From assembly GCA_015472025.1 (NCBI GenBank), contig BNHL01000001.1, forward strand, positions 124,001-188,000: a stretch of DNA of 64,000 nucleotides, in the 5' to 3' direction. The position numbers and the translations under genes were made by a program. The notes under the pieces are model-generated. The model was not told the origin of the DNA. It did not search any database and saw nothing but the letters and a program-made list of their open reading frames with translations. This document shows positions 62,219-64,000 of this stretch, one piece after another; position 1 is the stretch's first letter; the number at the start of each line of letters is the position of its first letter. This DNA comes from Cytophagales bacterium WSM2-2. GTDB lineage: Bacteria; Bacteroidota; Bacteroidia; Cytophagales; Cyclobacteriaceae.

Positions 62219-63391
62219 TTATCTTTCTCTCCAATCAAGTGATGTCTTTATTTTCCGTACCCCACTTGATAGTTCGATCTGATAAAAATCAGGTTCTTTT
62301 TTGAAAGCCGCAAAATATTTTTCGCGGACATTGGATATAACGGACGTTTGTTGGTCTTTCCTTACGAGGTTAATAGTACATCCCCCAAAACCTCCTCCCA
62401 TTTGCCGGGCACCGATCAACCTGTTATTACTTGCCCATTCCACCAGCCAATCCGACTCCGCACAGCTTACATCAAATTCTTTGCTTAGTCCCCAATGAGT
62501 TTCATACATCAGTTTTCCAAAACCCGCGATATCACCAGACTTGAGAAGCACTGCCGCTTTTTGCGTGCGATCTATCTCCTTAACGATGTAGTGACATTTG
62601 TTATAGACGTTATCGCTCATCTCCGTCCTTGCTTGCGCTAATGCCTCCAGGTTTACGTCCCGTAGTGATTTTACTTCCGGAAATTTTTTCTGAAGAATTC
62701 TGACTCCTTCCTCACAAGCTGCGCGCCTGTCGTTGTACCCGGAGTCGTTAAGTGCATGTTTCACTTTTGTGTCAATCAGCAAAATAGCGTGATCCCCAAA
62801 GTTCACATTCAAATATTCATGCTGGTTACTTCGACAATCCAGCAAAAGCACAGAGCCCTCATGCGAAAAAAGGCTGGCGTACATATCCATGATCCCACAT
62901 TTCGTACCCGCAAACCGGTGCTCGGCTTCCTGTGCGATCAAAGCCAATTCAAGCCGGTCAAATCCAGAGTCAAAAATCTCATTTAACGCAAAACCAAAGC
63001 CACTACAAAGTGCGGCAGAAGATGATAGTCCGGCACCGGGGGGAATATTACTGCTGAACATACAATCCACAGCGCCCACTTCCTTACCACGCCTCACAAA
63101 TCCGTCAAGTACACCCATCAGGTAATTATGCCAGCGATTGCCAGGCGTCAATTCTTTTAGTGAGAATGAAAGCTGTTCGTCAAGATCTGCCGCTACTATA
63201 TTAAAGAGCCCGGTATCATTGGGTGCTATTGCAAAAACAAATTGCTTATTGATCGCGGCAGGCATCACAAACCCCTGGTTGTAGTCAGTATGCTCACCGA
63301 TGAGGTTGATCCTTCCGGGAGCAGCAAACACCTCTGGCCTTTTGCCGAAGTTCTTTTCAAATGAAGCGGCTACTTTATTGGAACTGTTCAT
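62219..63391 (-). CDS. galK: Galactokinase
   Basis: The 390-residue enzyme phosphorylates galactose at C1 in the Leloir pathway. The galactose-binding signature GRINLIGEHTDYNQGF at 26-41, the ATP-binding PPGAGLSSSAAL and the C-terminal MGGGFGGCTINLV are all complete. It is the first gene of a minus-strand operon with the sodium symporter 11 bp downstream. A -7 box TAACTTTG (63425-63418) sits 26 bases before the start. The absence of galT and galE here means the rest of the pathway lies elsewhere. Confidence 0.97.
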   Translation of the reverse strand: MNSSNKVAASFEKNFGKRPEVFAAPGRINLIGEHTDYNQGFVMPAAINKQFVFAIAPNDTGLFNIVAADLDEQLSFSLKELTPGNRWHNYLMGVLDGFVRRGKEVGAVDCMFSSNIPPGAGLSSSAALCSGFGFALNEIFDSGFDRLELALIAQEAEHRFAGTKCGIMDMYASLFSHEGSVLLLDCRSNQHEYLNVNFGDHAILLIDTKVKHALNDSGYNDRRAACEEGVRILQKKFPEVKSLRDVNLEALAQARTEMSDNVYNKCHYIVKEIDRTQKAAVLLKSGDIAGFGKLMYETHWGLSKEFDVSCAESDWLVEWASNNRLIGARQMGGGFGGCTINLVRKDQQTSVISNVREKYFAAFKKEPDFYQIELSSGVRKIKTSLDWRER

Positions 63392-63417
63392 GAATTTATA
63401 AAGGGGGCAAAGTTATT

Positions 63418-63425
63418 CCGAATTC
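63418..63425 (-). promoter_or_regulatory. -7 box of the galK operon
   Basis: TAACTTTG on the minus strand is a perfect Bacteroidota -7 box. The nearest TTG upstream lies at a spacing of 17, shorter than in the well-supported promoters of this window, so the -33 assignment is uncertain. Confidence 0.45.
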
Positions 63426-63544
63426 GGACATTCAACCACGCAAATGAACATAATGAAAGTCTAATATCCTTTTAGAAACGATAAATCTGCAGGTTTTTCA
63501 TTGGCATAGGCTTTGACTTTCTCATCACGAAATCCCTAACCCCA

Positions 63545-64000
63545 ATGATTAAGTACCACCTGCTTCTCTTCGCCCGCAAACTGCAACGCCAGAAATTGTT
63601 TTCGTTTATCAACATCCTTGGCCTGTCGGTGGGGATGACGAGCGCGTTGTTGATGTACCTCTTTGTCAACAACGAGTTTAGCTACGATCGCTTCCATGTG
63701 AATGCCGACCGTATCTACCGCGTTAACCAGACGTTCATTTGGGGCGAAGGGAACAAAAATCAGTTTGCCAGCACCGGTCCGGGAGTAGCCTTTGCTCTAA
63801 AGGCGGAGATTCCCGAACTGGAAAAGATCACCAGTATCCATACGCCCGGAGATTTTTTGATGAGTTATACGAACGCTACGAAGGAAATCACTTCAATCAA
63901 CCAGGGAGGAATCTTCGCAGCTGATTCCAATTTCTTTGAAGTGTTCACTTTTCCTTTGATCAAAGGAAATCCTAAGACCGCTCTGCAAAATCCACAGACG
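63545..64000 (+). CDS. FtsX/MacB-type ABC transporter permease, N-terminal part only
   Basis: An uninterrupted frame from the ATG at 63545 runs to the right edge (152 codons). The start, with LLLFARKLQRQKLFSFINILGLSVGM, is the membrane helix opening of MacB_PCD permeases, and NNEFSYDRFHVNADRIYRVNQTF is the signature of the large Bacteroidota two-domain ABC permeases that work with a LolD/MacB-type ATPase. The following segment is the periplasmic core domain. The ATPase gene is outside the window or absent. The 150 bp upstream show no promoter I can name. Confidence 0.85.
   Translation, partial: MIKYHLLLFARKLQRQKLFSFINILGLSVGMTSALLMYLFVNNEFSYDRFHVNADRIYRVNQTFIWGEGNKNQFASTGPGVAFALKAEIPELEKITSIHTPGDFLMSYTNATKEITSINQGGIFAADSNFFEVFTFPLIKGNPKTALQNPQT

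Noticed and set aside
63472..63672. 66-codon minus-strand frame near the right edge
   Set aside because: It overlaps the clearly coding start of the FtsX/MacB permease on the plus strand and has no recognisable features.
1..64000. Mobile element or genomic island
   Set aside because: I see no transposase, integrase, terminal repeats, tRNA attachment site or abrupt change in base composition.

Overview
The window looks like ordinary chromosomal DNA from a member of the Bacteroidota, most likely the order Cytophagales. This is inferred from several lineage habits: fused E1 alpha-beta 2-oxoacid dehydrogenase, M23 peptidases with an N-terminal YNPxTxRYE motif, DUF3078 and DUF4369-TlpA proteins, FISUMP domains, many short lipoproteins, a SiaABC-type phosphatase/kinase set, and promoters of the form TTG-N20-TAnnTTTG instead of sigma-70 boxes. 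Shine-Dalgarno sequences are weak or absent. I see no tRNA, rRNA, CRISPR array, insertion sequence or prophage.

Layout. 1-4.6 kb (minus): a cut serine hydrolase, a small membrane protein, a TlpA-like lipoprotein, a stand-alone GatB/YqeY tail and alaS. 4.6-9.8 kb (plus): two overlapping M23 envelope peptidases, a CapA-like protein, a MerR regulator, a roughly 250-bp tandem duplication built from the merR 3' end and the dprA 5' end, and intact dprA. 9.8-19.2 kb: HMG-CoA lyase family, murB, a 21-residue lysine peptide, a DUF3078 barrel, a single-domain response regulator, a LysM transglycosylase, an O-methyltransferase, an M16 peptidase, a saccharopine dehydrogenase family protein and cytidine deaminase.

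19.3-31.7 kb (plus) is the most interesting region. It encodes CheR, CheB, a membrane GAF protein, a 1121-residue Cache-HAMP-GAF-PAS-PAS-SpoIIE phosphatase, SiaB, SiaC, a TerB/FHA-like/ABCG transporter, a lipoprotein, a secreted Cys-rich protein and a REC-AAA+ regulator. It reads as one signalling locus. A sensor phosphatase and the SiaB kinase set the phosphorylation of SiaC on Thr68, and the likely output is the adjacent transporter, since no diguanylate cyclase is present. CheR and CheB occur without any chemoreceptor, CheA or CheW.

31.7-47.3 kb: a LuxE-like acyl-protein synthetase, fused E1, alanine dehydrogenase, a large AsmA protein, a TPR protein, gyrA, a secreted caspase-FISUMP protein and fumarylacetoacetase. 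47.4-54.5 kb: an EmrAB-TolC efflux operon divergent from a MarR regulator, with a perfect 16-bp operator-like palindrome between them, then an RNA m5C methyltransferase, kdsB and a DUF302 protein. 54.7-59.1 kb: three tandem secreted amidohydrolase-fold proteins of which only the middle one keeps its metal ligands. 59.3-64 kb: a GH75-like chitosanase, a galK-sodium/sugar symporter operon and the start of an FtsX/MacB-type permease.
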